Assembly (NCBI GenBank): GCA_016713325.1
Contig: JADJPJ010000107.1
Location: 1-64,000 of the forward strand
Source: Candidatus Flexifilum affinis
GTDB lineage: Bacteria > Chloroflexota > Anaerolineae > Aggregatilineales > Phototrophicaceae
DNA: 64,000 nucleotides
Direction: 5' to 3'
Shown here: positions 8,878-20,103 of the stretch, in pieces
How the letters are laid out: every line of letters begins with the position of its first letter
How positions within the stretch are numbered: position 1 is the stretch's first letter
The notes under the pieces: generated by a model
Seen by the model: only the letters and a program-made list of their open reading frames with translations
Told to the model about the DNA's origin: nothing
Databases searched by the model: none
Position numbers and translations under genes: made by a program

Positions 8878-9035
8878 TCCAGTCGGCCCAAACGCTGCAT
8901 TTTCAGCAAACACGGTTCGCGCCGCGTCGATGCTGGTGCGTTGGATGACAGATCGCAACGAATTTGCGTCCGGCCAACAATGCCCGTGAACCAAAGCCGG
9001 AATCATCCCCTCCAGACACGCAGAACAAGAAATAG
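8855..9035 (+). pseudogene. Small island gene next to the recombinase
   Basis: ATG 8855 sits about 10 bases after a perfect AAAGGAGGT (8836-8844) and overlaps the end of copy B by 23 bases. It reads MSEQSPVSPVGPNAAFSANT and VRWMTDRNEFA. After one frameshift near 8965 it continues NNAREPKPESSPPDTQNKK to TAG 9033-9035. About 60 residues, hydrophilic with a Pro/Ser-rich tail. A position just before the integrase would suit an excision or control protein, but no such motif is seen. Confidence 0.4.
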
Positions 9036-9146
9036 TATCAACAAATATCCGTATCGTTCTCGCTCTCGGAAGCACTTTAACGAACACATGGACCGCAAGA
9101 CTTGCGCACAACCCATGTGCCAGTTGAGGAGAACGAGAGAAAACTT

Positions 9147-10843
9147 ATGGCTAACCCACAGTTTTTCAAACCAGGATTCGACGACTTGGCCACCGATGGC
9201 TATCTTGGTGATCCGAACGGCCGTCTCGCCTACGCTTATATCCGCGTGTCTGGAGACGATCAGGCAGAAGACGGACGCTCAGGGCTTCCCCGACAAATTC
9301 AACACATCCACGAAGCCGCACGTGAGCGAAAGCTGCGCATCGCTTGGGATCTGGTGTACGCAGACGATGCTTCCGGGTTTGAGTTCGAGAGCCGTCCGGA
9401 GCTTTCAAAACTGCGCCGCGAGTTCAAATCGAGTTCTCACCGCGCATCGGCAGTTGTGATTGAACACATAGACCGGTTAAGTCGAAATGCGGATTGGCAC
9501 CAGGGCTTTCTCATTGATGAGATGAAACAACACGGCATCTCCGTCGTGTTCTGGAAAGCCTATTCCTCACGCGTCGAACGCGCTGTAATGGGCGCAGTCG
9601 CCCAGACGCAATGGAGCAGGCCAAACAGCGGATGATGGAGGGAAACCTCTTCAAGGCCCGTTCTGGGCGCGTGACAGCGCGTGTCCCGGCATATGGCTAC
9701 AAACTTGTCGATGCACAGGGTAACGAAGGGCCAAACGCCCGCAAAGAAACGTACTATGCGATCCGCGACAACGAGAGCGTGATCGTCCGCCGAATCTATG
9801 AGCGTTTCCTCTCTGGGGACTCGATGCGTCGCATCGCGCTCGACTTGGAAATGGAGGGAATCAACCCACCGAAACAGTACAAGCACTGGGAATACGTCCA
9901 GATTCGGCTGATTCTCATCAACGAAGTTTATCAGGGTGACTTCTACGCACACCGATGGCTTCATACCGTCGTTCAGAAGCCGTCGAACGATGGTCTCTCG
10001 ACTCGGCAGGTGAAGTGCAAGGTTGAACGTCCCCGCGACGAGTGGATCCATATTCCAGTTCCGGCAATCATCTCTCGCGAAGACTGGGCGGCAGCAAATG
10101 CGCTGCTGGCCAAGAACAAGAAGACGTGCGTCGTAATGCGAAGAAGCCGTATCTGTTGACTGGCCTCGTCAAGTGTGCGCATTGTGGATGGACGTACAGC
10201 GGATCGACTCCTACAAGCGGCGGGAATAAAGAGCGAATCAAGCCTTATCGCGGCTATCGATGTCCACACAACAGCACGCGCCCGAAATACCTCGTCGAGC
10301 ACATCGAGTGCCAGAACAGCATGATTTCATGCGAGGTGTTGGATGCTGCCGTGTGGGATGTTGTCTGCCAGGCGTTGCTTAAGCCAGATTTGTTGCTCAA
10401 GGCACTGGACGAAGATGCCACCAGCGAGCGCAATCGGCAGCTCCTTGAGCAAATAGCGTTCCTGGAACGACAGATCGCCTCGCATAGTGATGATGACGAC
10501 AAACTGCTTCGCGCGTACCTTGCAGGTGCATTCGATGATAAGGAGTACGCAGGCCGGCGGAAAATGCTTCGCCAAGAAGTGGAGACATTGCAGACGGATC
10601 TGAGAAGTTACGCGCTCAGGTGCTGACCCCGAGCAGTTGCAGCAGCGAAAAGCGGCTGTCATCGCCATGTCGTCACAATTGCAGGCGCAGGACTTCTCCA
10701 TCGATCCACCGTTTGAGATCAAGCAGCGCATCATTCGGCTTTTTGTCGATTCGATTACGCTGGACGTTGCAAATGGCTGGTTGAAGGTGTATGGCGGAAT
10801 TCGTGGCAGTTTTCCGATTGTGACCACCCCTGCGGGCAGGGGT
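9147..10843 (+). CDS. Large serine recombinase (integrase), frameshifted
   Basis: It would catalyse integration and excision of the island. The start ATG 9147 follows a GAGGAG-containing stretch. The resolvase domain is clear: [11 protein letters not shown] carries the catalytic serine, followed by [11 protein letters not shown]. The recombinase domain ([20 protein letters not shown]), a zinc ribbon ([11 protein letters not shown] with later Cys residues) and a coiled-coil region ([20 protein letters not shown]) follow in the usual order. Frameshifts near 9605, 10130 and 10610 break it, but all key residues remain. About 550 residues if repaired. The last frame runs through the comM junction to 10903, so its natural C-terminus is uncertain. 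Confidence 0.85.
10826..10841 (+). other. Putative recombination junction (attL/attR) in comM
   Basis: The sequence CCCCTGC-GG-GCAGGGG is a perfect 7-bp inverted repeat around a GG dinucleotide. Large serine recombinases act on imperfect inverted repeats with a central dinucleotide. It lies exactly where the recombinase 3' end meets the broken comM codons for Asn-Pro-Cys-Pro. The role as crossover site is inference. Confidence 0.55.
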
Positions 10844-11905
10844 TGTGGGCGAGAACGAGCAGGAAGTTGGCCGGAAAGGTCAGCGCACCCTTGGCGCGGC
10901 TGATGGTGACGATCTTGTCCTCAATCGGCTGCCGCAGCGCCTCCAGCGTGCGGACCATGTTCGTTGACCTCATCGAGGAAAAGCACGCCACGGTGCGCCA
11001 GCGTCACTTCGCCAGGGCGGGGTTGAATGCCGCCGCCGACCATGCCCGCCTGACTGATGGTGTGATGCGGCGCGCGAAAGGGCCGGATCTGCATCAGCGA
11101 ACGATCTCCCGGAAGCATGTCGGCCACGGAGTAGATGCGCGTGACCTCCAGCGCCTCTTCCAGTGACAGGCTCGGCATGATTCCTGGCAGCGCCCTCGCC
11201 AGCAGCGTCTTGCCGGAGCCGGGAGGGCCGCTCATGCGCAGGTTGTGGTTGCCGGCTGCGGCGATCTCCAGCGCCCTCTTGGCCGTCTCTTGCCCCCGGA
11301 TGTCGGCGAAATCGGTCAACCCATCAGGTAGTTTGCCGTCGGAACCGAGCAGCCGGCTGGCATCGAGGGTAAAGGACGGGATCGGAGCGAGTTTGTAGAG
11401 ATGCTCCACCAGTTGGCCGAGCGACTTCACGGGGATCACATCAACACCCTCGACCAGCGCTGCCTCGTGCGCGTCTTCTAGCGGCACGTAGACCGTCTTC
11501 ATCTCGGCGTCCGCCGCGGCGAGCGCCATCGACATCACCCCTTTGACGTGACGCACCGACCCGTCGAGCGATAGTTCGCCCAGGAATAAGACGCCGTCCA
11601 GCGCTTCCAGCGGCAGTTGGTCGGTCGCGGCCAGCACGCCGACGGCAATGCTGAGGTCGTGAGGCCGCCCCCTGCTTGAGCAAATCAGCGGGGCTGAGAT
11701 TCACAACGTAGGCCTTGTTCGGAAAAGACAAACCGCTGTTCTTGATGGCCGCTCTTACGCGTTCGCGGCTTTCGCGCACGGCGCTGTCGGGGAGACCGAC
11801 AATGGTGAAGTTCGGGAGCGCGGCACGCGGATTGAAATCCACTTCGACATCAACGATATGGCCGTCAAGTCCGGCAATGGCGCAGGCATGTACTATGGCG
11901 AGCAT
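10842..11905 (-). pseudogene. comM: comM-like Mg-chelatase-family AAA+ ATPase, truncated
   Basis: The N-terminal YifB/ComM region (VDFNPRAALPNFTIVGLPDS) is followed by the ATPase core with Walker A GPPGSGKT and Walker B GVLFLDE. The reading then goes through [18 protein letters not shown] to HNPCP, where it ends at the island junction; roughly the C-terminal quarter is missing. Two further frameshifts lie near 11665 and 10962. ComM homologues act in recombination during DNA uptake. The lost 3' part should sit at the far end of the island. Truncation by integration is certain from the break point; the frameshifts may be sequence errors. Confidence 0.85.
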
Positions 11906-12231
11906 GAGCCCCTCGAAGCAGCTGCGAGATACACTTGCTAGTATAGTCTATTCGGTCAGGACCGCGCATTGCCGCCGCGCGCCGGGAGCGGAGAAGATGT
12001 GTGGTGGGAACAACGCGAAGATGAGGTATGTCCTGGCCTGGCAATTCTGAGGCACATTCGATCTCGTCCGAAACTGGCGTCACGCTAGCAAGTCTCTTCG
12101 CGCGCTTACTCGATCGGCAAACCAGCGGTCCGCAGCCGCAGTCTTACCCCTTGCACAAAGCCATGCGATATACTATTGACCTAATTGCGGGTCAAAGTGT
12201 CTTCTATCCCATGGCCGCAGGAGAAGACTAG
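11906..12231. other. Intergenic region between comM and surface protein gene
   Basis: 326 bases without a convincing gene. It carries copy 1 of a repeated intergenic sequence (11954-11992) and an AGGAG ribosome site just before 12232. AT-rich hexamers such as TATACT near 12169 could be promoter parts, but no well-spaced pair is clear. Confidence 0.4.
11954..11992 (+). repeat. Intergenic repeat, copy 1
   Basis: About 40 bases beginning GGTCAGGACCGCGCATTGCC and ending CGCCGGGAG. It matches 15403-15443 with only a few differences. The two copies flank the surface protein gene, in the same orientation. Confidence 0.5.
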
Positions 12232-15200
12232 ATGCAACCACTTCTCTCGCTTGTCGGCAAGCTAGCTTGTACGCTTGCTACCATTGCGTTGATGGTCGCG
12301 CCAACTGCCACACAGGCTGCCGCCTTCACGGTGACCAATCTGACTGATACGGGGCCAGGATCCCTGAGGCAGGCACTCGCAGATGCTGCTGCAGCTCCCG
12401 GTGACGATACGATCACATTCAGCGTTAGCGGGACCATCCAGATGACTTCGACTCTGGTTGTGGACAGCAACATAACCCTGGATGGCCCCGGTTCCGCATC
12501 CCTCACAATCAGTGGCGGCAACACGATTCGCGTCTTCAGTATGAACCCTGCCGTGGCGTTCGCGATCCAGAACGTCACCATTGCCGCTGGGAATGCGAGT
12601 GGCAGTTATGGCGGCGGAATCTATAACCCTAACGGCACACTGACGGTGAACAACGCCGTGTTCAACGGAAATATGGCCGCCGCCGGCGGCGCAATTGCCA
12701 GCGGCGGCACACTGACCGTGTCCAACAGCACCTTCTCGGCAAACTCGAATAATGGACTTGACGGCGGCGCGATCTCGACGACGAGCGCCAATGCGACCGT
12801 AATCGGAAGCACGTTCAGTGGCAACACTTCAAGTCGCCAGAGTGGCGCCATTGACAATCGAGGAACGCTGAAAGTGATTAACAGCACATTTCGTAACAAT
12901 TCGGCAGCTTCGACTGGCGGAGCGTTTTACAATCTGGGTACTTTGACAATCACAAATAGCACATTCAGCAATAACACTTCAAGCAGCGGCTTCAGCGGCA
13001 CTGCAATCACAAATACCGCTGTTGGCTTGCTCACGCTGAACAACAGCCTGGTTTCGAGCAGCCGCTGTTCCGGTGCGATCGTTGGTGCAAACAACGTCGC
13101 GACAATCGGCTCTGGTTGCCCCGCGGCCGAATTCGACAGCTTGCTGATTGGCGCGCTGGCGGACAACGGCGGTCCGACGCCGACGATCGTGCTGCTGCCC
13201 GGATCACCTGCCGTCAATGCGGGAGACAATGCCCTGCTGTTGACGTAGTGGGGTCCGCGTTGGCGGCCGATCAACGCGGCGCAGGATTCCCACGGATCGT
13301 CAATGGGACGGTTGACGCGGGCGCCTATGAATCGACACTGATGCCGATGTCAGTCGTCAAAGTAAGTGCTGCACGACTCAGTGTGGCTGAGGGCAGTAGC
13401 ACGACATTCACGATCTCGCGCACCTACGCTGTCGGAGACCTCGACGTGCACTTCGCAGTTACCGGCGCTGCGACGGCAGGGAGCGACTTCAACCTCAGCG
13501 TCACCAGTCCGGTAACGATTCCGCATGGAACATCCTCAATTCTCGTGACGCTAACGGCTCTCGACGATGGCATCTTCGGCGAAACGGGCGAAGATGTCAC
13601 TCTGATGCTGCTCTCCGATCCATCCTACGTCCTGGGTACACAAATCGAAGCGACGGTGATGATCGCCGGCGAAAACCTCTTGGTGACGAACACCAACGAC
13701 AGCGGTGAAGGGTCGCTGCGTCAGGCAGTACTCAACGCCAATGCGCTGAATGGGATAGTCAGCTTTGACACGACAGGAGCATTTGCGGTGCCACAGACGA
13801 TTCTCCTGAACTCTCCGCTGGTTATTGAAGGGTCAATCACGATCGATGGCCCTGGTGCAGGAACCCTGACCGTCAGCGGGCAGAACAGCGTGCGCGTGGC
13901 GACGGTGATTCCCGGGGCGGCAGCGACAATCAGCGGCGTCACGATCAGTAACGGGGCCGCTGCGGAAGGTGCGGGTATTCTCAATCAGGGCAGCCTGATG
14001 CTGTTGGACAGCACCGTACTGGCCAACACGGCGCAGAGTAGTGGCGGCGGGATCTCCAACGCCGGCACGCTTACAGTGTCGAATTCACTGTTCGAAGGCA
14101 AATTCAACGACTCAGTCGGGATTCGGAGGGCGCGATCAACAATCTCGCCTCTGCCATCATTAGTGGAAGCGAGTTCAGGGACAACACGGATTTAATGGAA
14201 TATCTGCGATCAACAACCTTGGCACAGCGGCTATAGACGCGAGTACTTTCGACGCTAATCCAGGCTTGGTCGTAGTGAACGTCTTCAATACTCTGACGGT
14301 TGCGAACAGTACGTTCTCGGGACACCCGTCAGGGGGTAGTGCATTGTTTGTCGCTGGGGGAACAACGACGATCAGAAACAGCACTTTCCAATCCGCCAGT
14401 ACCTCTACAACCGACGGCGATGCTCTCTATGTTCAGTCGGTTGGTACGTTGATGATTCAAAACACGGTCTTCGCCGGGCATGAAGGTGGTTCGCGTTGTG
14501 CCGGTCAGACGAACAGTATCGCAGCCACGGCAAGCCTCAGTACGGACGCGTCATGCCCCGGTTTCACACAGGTCGCACTCAACGATCTGCATCTGGGGAC
14601 GCTGGGCGATAACGGGGGTTTCACTGAAACGATCGCGCTGTTGACGGGATCAGTTGCTATCGATGGTGGCGACAACACTACGTGTACTGAAAGTGATCAG
14701 AGAGGCGCAAGTCGGCCAGTGGACGGGGATACCAATGGCTCAGCAGTCTGTGATGTGGGTGCCTTCGAGTATGGTGGACTCATTTCCGGTTCACTGACGG
14801 GCCAGGTGACGTTGCAGGGCAGGCCAGCACCACCACATCCCAGCTGGAGTGTGCCCTTGAGCGTTTCGCTGACTTCCGGTGAACAACTGCTCTTCGATAA
14901 TATTGTAGTGTCAGATCAGGGTGGCATATTCACGGTCGGCGGTCTGACTCCTGGAGACTACGAATTGCGTGTCAAGCACAACCACTCGCTGAGCTGCAGC
15001 AAGACGATTTCCATTGCCGCCGGGATGAACAACGTTACGATAGGGACGCTGCGCGAAGGGGACGCCAATGACGATGACAGCGTCAACATCGTCGACTTTT
15101 CGATCCTGGCAGTGAGTTTCGGACTGTCGGATGCACAGGTCGTCTTTGATGCGCGTGCTGATTTCAACGAGGACGGTGTCGTCAGCATCTCGGACTTCTC

Positions 15201-15243
15201 GCTGCTGGCGGCGAATTTCGCCGTCTCCGGCGGGACATGCTGA
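12232..15243 (+). CDS. Secreted beta-helix / Calx-beta / dockerin surface protein, frameshifted
   Basis: The start ATG follows AGGAG, and a signal peptide ending near TQAAA is seen. The first beta-helix region has many NSTF-type rungs and ends in a choice-of-anchor-Q-like segment (LADNGGPTPTIVLLPGSPAV). A Calx-beta domain follows (RLSVAEGSSTTFTISR). A second GSLRQA-type beta-helix ends with LGDNGGFTETIALLTGS. A carboxypeptidase-like beta domain precedes a C-terminal dockerin-like pair (GDANDDDSVNIVDF and ADFNEDGVVSISDF) with calcium-binding Asp/Asn spacing. Frameshifts near 13245, 14110 and 14190 split it. About 1000 residues. Dockerin suggests docking to a cohesin partner; none is seen here. 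Confidence 0.75.
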
Positions 15244-15450
15244 GGGCGGCCGCCAGGCGCGGCGCCATTGAGGTACCTCCACCGAAACGGTGGCCATGCC
15301 ATCTATCGGCTGATCATCGTGTGCCTTGTTTGCGTAGGCGGGCCGATTCGCCGATGAAGGCCGTGCCGGGGAAGCTCGGGCTGCCAGTTCGCAAAGCCTT
15401 GTTGGTCAGGACTGCGCATTGCCGCTGCAGCGCCGGGAGAGGGCAGCGTG
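15244..15450. other. Intergenic region upstream of the URO-D-like gene
   Basis: Contains a small hairpin CCACC-GAAA-CGGTGG near 15275-15290, without a T-run, and copy 2 of the intergenic repeat. No gene seen. Confidence 0.35.
15403..15443 (+). repeat. Intergenic repeat, copy 2
   Basis: Begins GGTCAGGACTGCGCATTGCC and ends CGCCGGGAGAGGGC, matching 11954-11992. It lies immediately before the start of the URO-D-like gene and overlaps the place where a ribosome site would be. Confidence 0.5.
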
Positions 15451-16517
15451 ATGAATTCCAGAGAGCGGGTGCTGGAGACCTTCGAATTCCGCGAGCCGGA
15501 CAGGGTGCCCGTCTGGTTGGGGGCATCCCCGCGCTTCCGCGAGAAGGCTATCAAGCATCTGGGCCTTGAAAACGATGAGGCGCTTGCCCAGTGGGTTGGC
15601 GATGATTTCCGTCGCATCACGGCGCCTTTTGCCGGCCCTGATGCAGCCTCCCCATATAAGAACTTGCCACCTGGGGTCACTTTTCGCTCGCCATTCGGCA
15701 TACTGCGCCATGGATATGAAGGTGGACAGCCGATCGCCCACCCTCTCGAAAACGCCACTCTGGACGAGATCCACCACTATGCCTGGCCAGACCCGGCCTG
15801 GGTTGACGTGTCGCATCTGCGCCAGGACGCGCTTCCGTACAGCGGAGCTTATGCCATTCTGGGCGGCGAATGGTCGCCGTTCTGGCACGATGCCATCGAC
15901 CTGATCGGCATGGACACGCTCATGCTGATGATGTTCGATGCGCCCGAACGGGTGGATGCGCTGTTCGACCACCTGCTGGATTACTATGCTGGAGTGAGTC
16001 AGCGCATTTTCGACGAGGCTGCGGACCTGATCGATATCTTCTTCATCGGCAACGACTTTGGCTCCCAGACAGGCCCGCTGCTCGGTGATTCGCTGTTCCG
16101 TCGATTCCTCATCCCGCCGCTCAAACGTCTCATCGATCTCGGTCACGACTACGGCCTGAAGGTGCTTCTGCACTGCTGCGGTGGATTTGCCCCGCTCATC
16201 CCTGCCATGACTGAGGCGGGAGTCGATGGGTTGCAGGCACTTCAACCGAACTGCCGAGGCATGGACCCGGCAGTGCTCAAGGCGGCGTTTTGCGACCACC
16301 TGGTCATGATGGGCGCCATCAATAGCCAGTTGATTATCGAGCACGCCAGACGCTGTACGCCAGGAAACGCGCCGGGTGCTGGGCATCATGAAGCCGGGCG
16401 GTGGCTATGTCGCCTCGCCCAGCCACGACTACGTCCCTGGCCGAAACCCCGGTCGAAAATGTGCTCGCGCTGTATGAGACGGTGCGCGAGTACGGCGGAT
16501 ACACTCAAGGTATCTAG
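15451..16517 (+). CDS. Uroporphyrinogen-decarboxylase-family protein, frameshifted
   Basis: Belongs to the URO-D/MtaA superfamily (TIM barrel). Seen are the N-terminal SRERVLETFEFREPDRVPVW, the core motif DIFFIGNDFGSQTGPLL, and LLHCCGGFAPLIPAMTEAGV with GVDGLQALQPNC. The C-terminal RRVLGIMKPGGGYVASPSHD and ENVLALYETVREYGGYTQ are in other frames after breaks near 16357 and 16452. Repaired length is about 355 residues. Members of this branch are usually corrinoid methyltransferase-like or of unknown substrate, not heme enzymes, and the DFGSQTGPLL motif fits that group. The in-frame GTG at 15448 is an alternative start. Confidence 0.75.
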
Positions 16518-16667
16518 CCGACCTGAAAACCTCTCCGGTACTCTCACCTGCAATCCGACAGCGCCTTTCCAGTCTGCGACCAGGAAATGGTAGAATGAGT
16601 CAGACCCGCGCTGCTGATCCCTGCCTAAGGGATACTTCTCCCTATTTGTCTGTCACCAGGATCAACC

Positions 16668-18816
16668 ATGAGACTGACCAATCCGGCACCCTTTGAAGCC
16701 GACGCACAGAACGACTCCCGCCTGAAGCTGCGAGGCCAGCGCGGTGAGACCCTGCAAGTGACCGCTCTGACGGATACGATCATTCGCGTCGAGCATTTGC
16801 CGGAACGCAAATACAGGCTGGATCGCACGTGGTCCATTGTGGCAGGGGAGGATGACGTGCCCCTCGAAGGACGGCGCCGCGACGAGCACGTGGGCTATGA
16901 GCCCGGTGTGGCTCAATGTGAGACGACCGCCGAGACCTGCTCGCTGCGTACCGACGCAGTGGAGGTCACGGTCGACCGCCGCACTGGCGCGCTGACCTGG
17001 ACCGACCGTCAGAGTGGGCGGGAGTTCGCCGCCGATCTGCCTCTGCGCGCTTACGTCTACGACCGGGCAGGGCGGAATGTCTACCACTACATGAAGCAGC
17101 GCTCCGACGAGCACTACTACGGTTTTGGGGAGGTCGTCGGGCCGCTGGACAAGCGCAAGGCGCGCATTCGCCTGTCCAACGTCGATGCGGCGGTCTACGA
17201 CGCGACCTCGACTGAGCCGCTCTACAAACACATCCCGTTCTACATCACCTATCTGCCCGATCAGAACGTCGCCTACGGTCTTTTTTACGACAACCTGGCC
17301 GCCACGACCTTTGACATGGGTCGCGAGCTGAACGGCACTTACGGGTCGGCCTTCCACTACTATCAGGCCGAAGATGGCGACGTCGACTACTACCTGATCT
17401 ATGGCCCGACGTTCGAACGCGTACTGGAGCAGTATTGCTGGCTAACGGGTCGCCCTGCACTGCTTCCGGACTGTGCGTTAGGCTACCTGGGCTCCACGAT
17501 GACCTACACGGAAGCCGAGGATGCGCAGGCACAGCTCGCGAAGTTTGCCCGGCTCTGTCAGGAGCACGACATCCCCTGCGATCTGTTCCACATGTCCTCG
17601 GGCTATACGACGGGCGCGAATGGCAAGCGCTATGTGTTCAACTGGAATCTGAAGCGCGTGCCCGACCCGGCGCGTATGGTGCAGACGTTTCACGACGCCG
17701 GCATCCAGGTCGCGCCGAATATCAAGCCGCATCTCCTGCAATCGCATCCGCGCTACGAAGAGGTCGCGGGGTATGGTGGCTTCATCAACGACCCCGACAC
17801 CAGTGGGCCGGCCACCCATCCCTTCTGGAGCGGCGGTCTGTACCAGACGGAGGACGGCGCGCTGCTCGACTTCACCGATCCGCAGACGTTCGACTGGTGG
17901 AAGGCGCAGATCAGGGACCAACTCCTGGCCTACGGCATGGACGCCATCTGGAACGACAACAATGAGTTTGAACTGGATGATGACGACGCCATCTGCGACG
18001 GGTTTGGACGGCCATTCCGCCTGGGTCTGGGTGGACGCGGCTTGCAGACCCTGTTGATGGGGCGGGCTTCCTATGAGGCACTGCGGGAACATGCGCCACA
18101 TGCCAAGCCGTTCGTGCTCAGCCGGGCAGGCGTTCCTGGCATTCAGCGTTACGCGCAGACATGGTCAGGGAGACAATTACACCTCGTGGGAGACGCTGCG
18201 CTGGAATCTCCCGATGGGACTGGGGCTGGGCCTGTCCGGGGTGCCGAACACCGGTCATGACATCGGCGGCTTCTTCGGGCCGGCGCCTGACCCGGAGTTG
18301 TTCGTGCGCTGGGTGCAGGTCGGCGTTTTCTTCCCACGCTTCGCCATCCATTCGTGGAACACTGATGGCACGGTGAACGAACCCTGGATGCACCCCGAAG
18401 TGCTGCCGCTCATTCGCGAGGCGATCAAATTCCGCTACCGCCTGAAGCCGCACCTCGCCGCGTTGATGCGCGAGGCGCACGAGACCGGACACCCGATCAT
18501 GCGTCCGCTGGTCTATCACTACGCCGACGATCCCCGCTGCCGTGGCGAGTCATTCGACTTCATGGTGGGCGCCGATCTGCTGATCGCCCCGGTGCTTGAA
18601 CCCGGCATGACTTCCCGTACGGTGTATCTCCCCACCGGCCAGCATGGCTCGACATGGGTCGATTTTTACACGCACGCGACGTTTGAAGGCGGGCAGGAGA
18701 TCGCTGTGGCAACGCCGCTGGATCGCATCCCGGTCTTCGTCCGGTCCCGAGCTTCCATCGCCTTTATGGATGGCGATACTATCGAGCATCGCTTCTACTA
18801 CGGCATTCCGGGGTAG
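16668..18816 (+). CDS. Glycoside hydrolase family 31 alpha-glucosidase, one frameshift
   Basis: Hydrolyses alpha-glycosidic bonds of oligosaccharides, probably in the cytoplasm because no signal peptide is seen. The N-terminal galactose-mutarotase-like domain ([14 protein letters not shown]) is followed by the TIM barrel. The nucleophile is the first Asp of DNNEFE in [13 protein letters not shown], and the acid/base Asp is in TWSGDN, which spans the frameshift. The break near 18167 (TCAGGGAGACAAT) looks like a one-base insertion. Downstream [20 protein letters not shown] and [11 protein letters not shown] are typical. About 715 residues. The gene ends 20 bases before rarA. Confidence 0.85.
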
Positions 18817-18836
18817 AACTTGGAGGAGCACAACAC

Positions 18837-20035
18837 ATGTCTGAACCGACGCGCAGTCCTCTGCCTGACCGCATCCGCCCGCAGACACTTGACGAGTTTA
18901 TTGGCCAGTCGCACCTGGTAGGGCCTGGCAAGCCGATCCGCAAAATGATCGAGACCAATCGTCTTGGTTCGATCATTTTGTGGGGGCCGCCCGGGGTCGG
19001 CAAAACGACGCTGGCGCGCATCATTGCCCACACCACCGGCCGGGACTTCTTCGAACTGTCGGCGGTGTCGGCGGGCAAAGACGAAATGCGCAAGGTGATT
19101 GCCCAGGCCAGTGCCGAACCGGTTGTCGACCTGTTCACCATGAACCAGCCTCAAGTGAAAAAAGTGGCGCCGATCCTGTTCCTCGACGAAATTCACCGCT
19201 TCAACAAGGCGCAGCAGGACTTCCTGCTTCCGCATGTCGAGGCCGGGACGATCGTGCTCATTGGCGCAACGACCGAAAACCCCTCGTTCGAGGTGATCGC
19301 GGCGCTGCTCTCCCGCAGCCGGGTGTTCGTTCTGAACGCCCTCGGCGACGATGAAGTGCGGCAGATCATCTCCCGGGGCGCGGGATCCTGGGCGCTACGC
19401 CCGACGCAGACGCCGAAGATTTCCTGGTGCGTATGTCATCTGGCGACGCTCGTCAGGCGCTGAACCTGATGGAGACCACCGCCTCGCTGTATGATGGCAT
19501 AATCAGCCTGGAGAACCTGAAAAACGCCCTGCAATCGCGTTTTTGCGCTATGACAAGCAGGCCGATGAGCACTACAACACCATCAGCGCCTTCATCAAAA
19601 GCATGCGCGCCAGCGACCCGAATGCGGCGCTGCATTACCTGGCGCGTATGGTGCACGCCGGAAGATCCGAAGTTCATCGCCCGGCGTATGGTGATCTTCG
19701 CCAGCGAGGACGTGGGCATGGCCGATACCAACGCGCTCAATGTCGCTAATGCGGTCTTCCGGGCCGTCGGATCATCGGCTATCCCGAGTGTCGAATCAAT
19801 CTGGCGCATGGCGCGGTGTACCTGGCCAAAGCGCCAAAGAGCCGTGCGAGCTGCGATGCGTTCTTCGCGGCGCTGGAGGATGTCAACACGCAGGGTGAAC
19901 TGCCCATTCCGATGAAGCTGCGCAATGCGCCCACCGCCCTGATGAAGTCGCTGGGCTATGGCAAGGCCTCGGAAGATGACGACAGGGTCAGATCTGCCGG
20001 CGGCGCTGCGGGGCAAGATTTACTTTGCCGGCTAG
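18837..20035 (+). CDS. rarA: RarA/MgsA replication-associated AAA+ ATPase, frameshifted
   Basis: Acts at stalled replication forks. ATG 18837 follows GGAGGAG. Seen are [20 protein letters not shown], Walker A GPPGVGKT, Walker [17 protein letters not shown] and sensor 1 [12 protein letters not shown], then [16 protein letters not shown] and [19 protein letters not shown] of the C-terminal region. The end [13 protein letters not shown] matches the usual tail of the family. About five frameshifts (near 19375, 19530, 19665, 19770 and 19990) cut it, though all motifs are conserved. A widely conserved gene broken this way suggests base-call errors rather than loss. Confidence 0.85.
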
Positions 20036-20103
20036 CAATAGCGACTTCGGCTGACACATCTTATAATCCCCGCAGCGGATCGCATTCGAGGCGAGGGGCG
20101 TTT

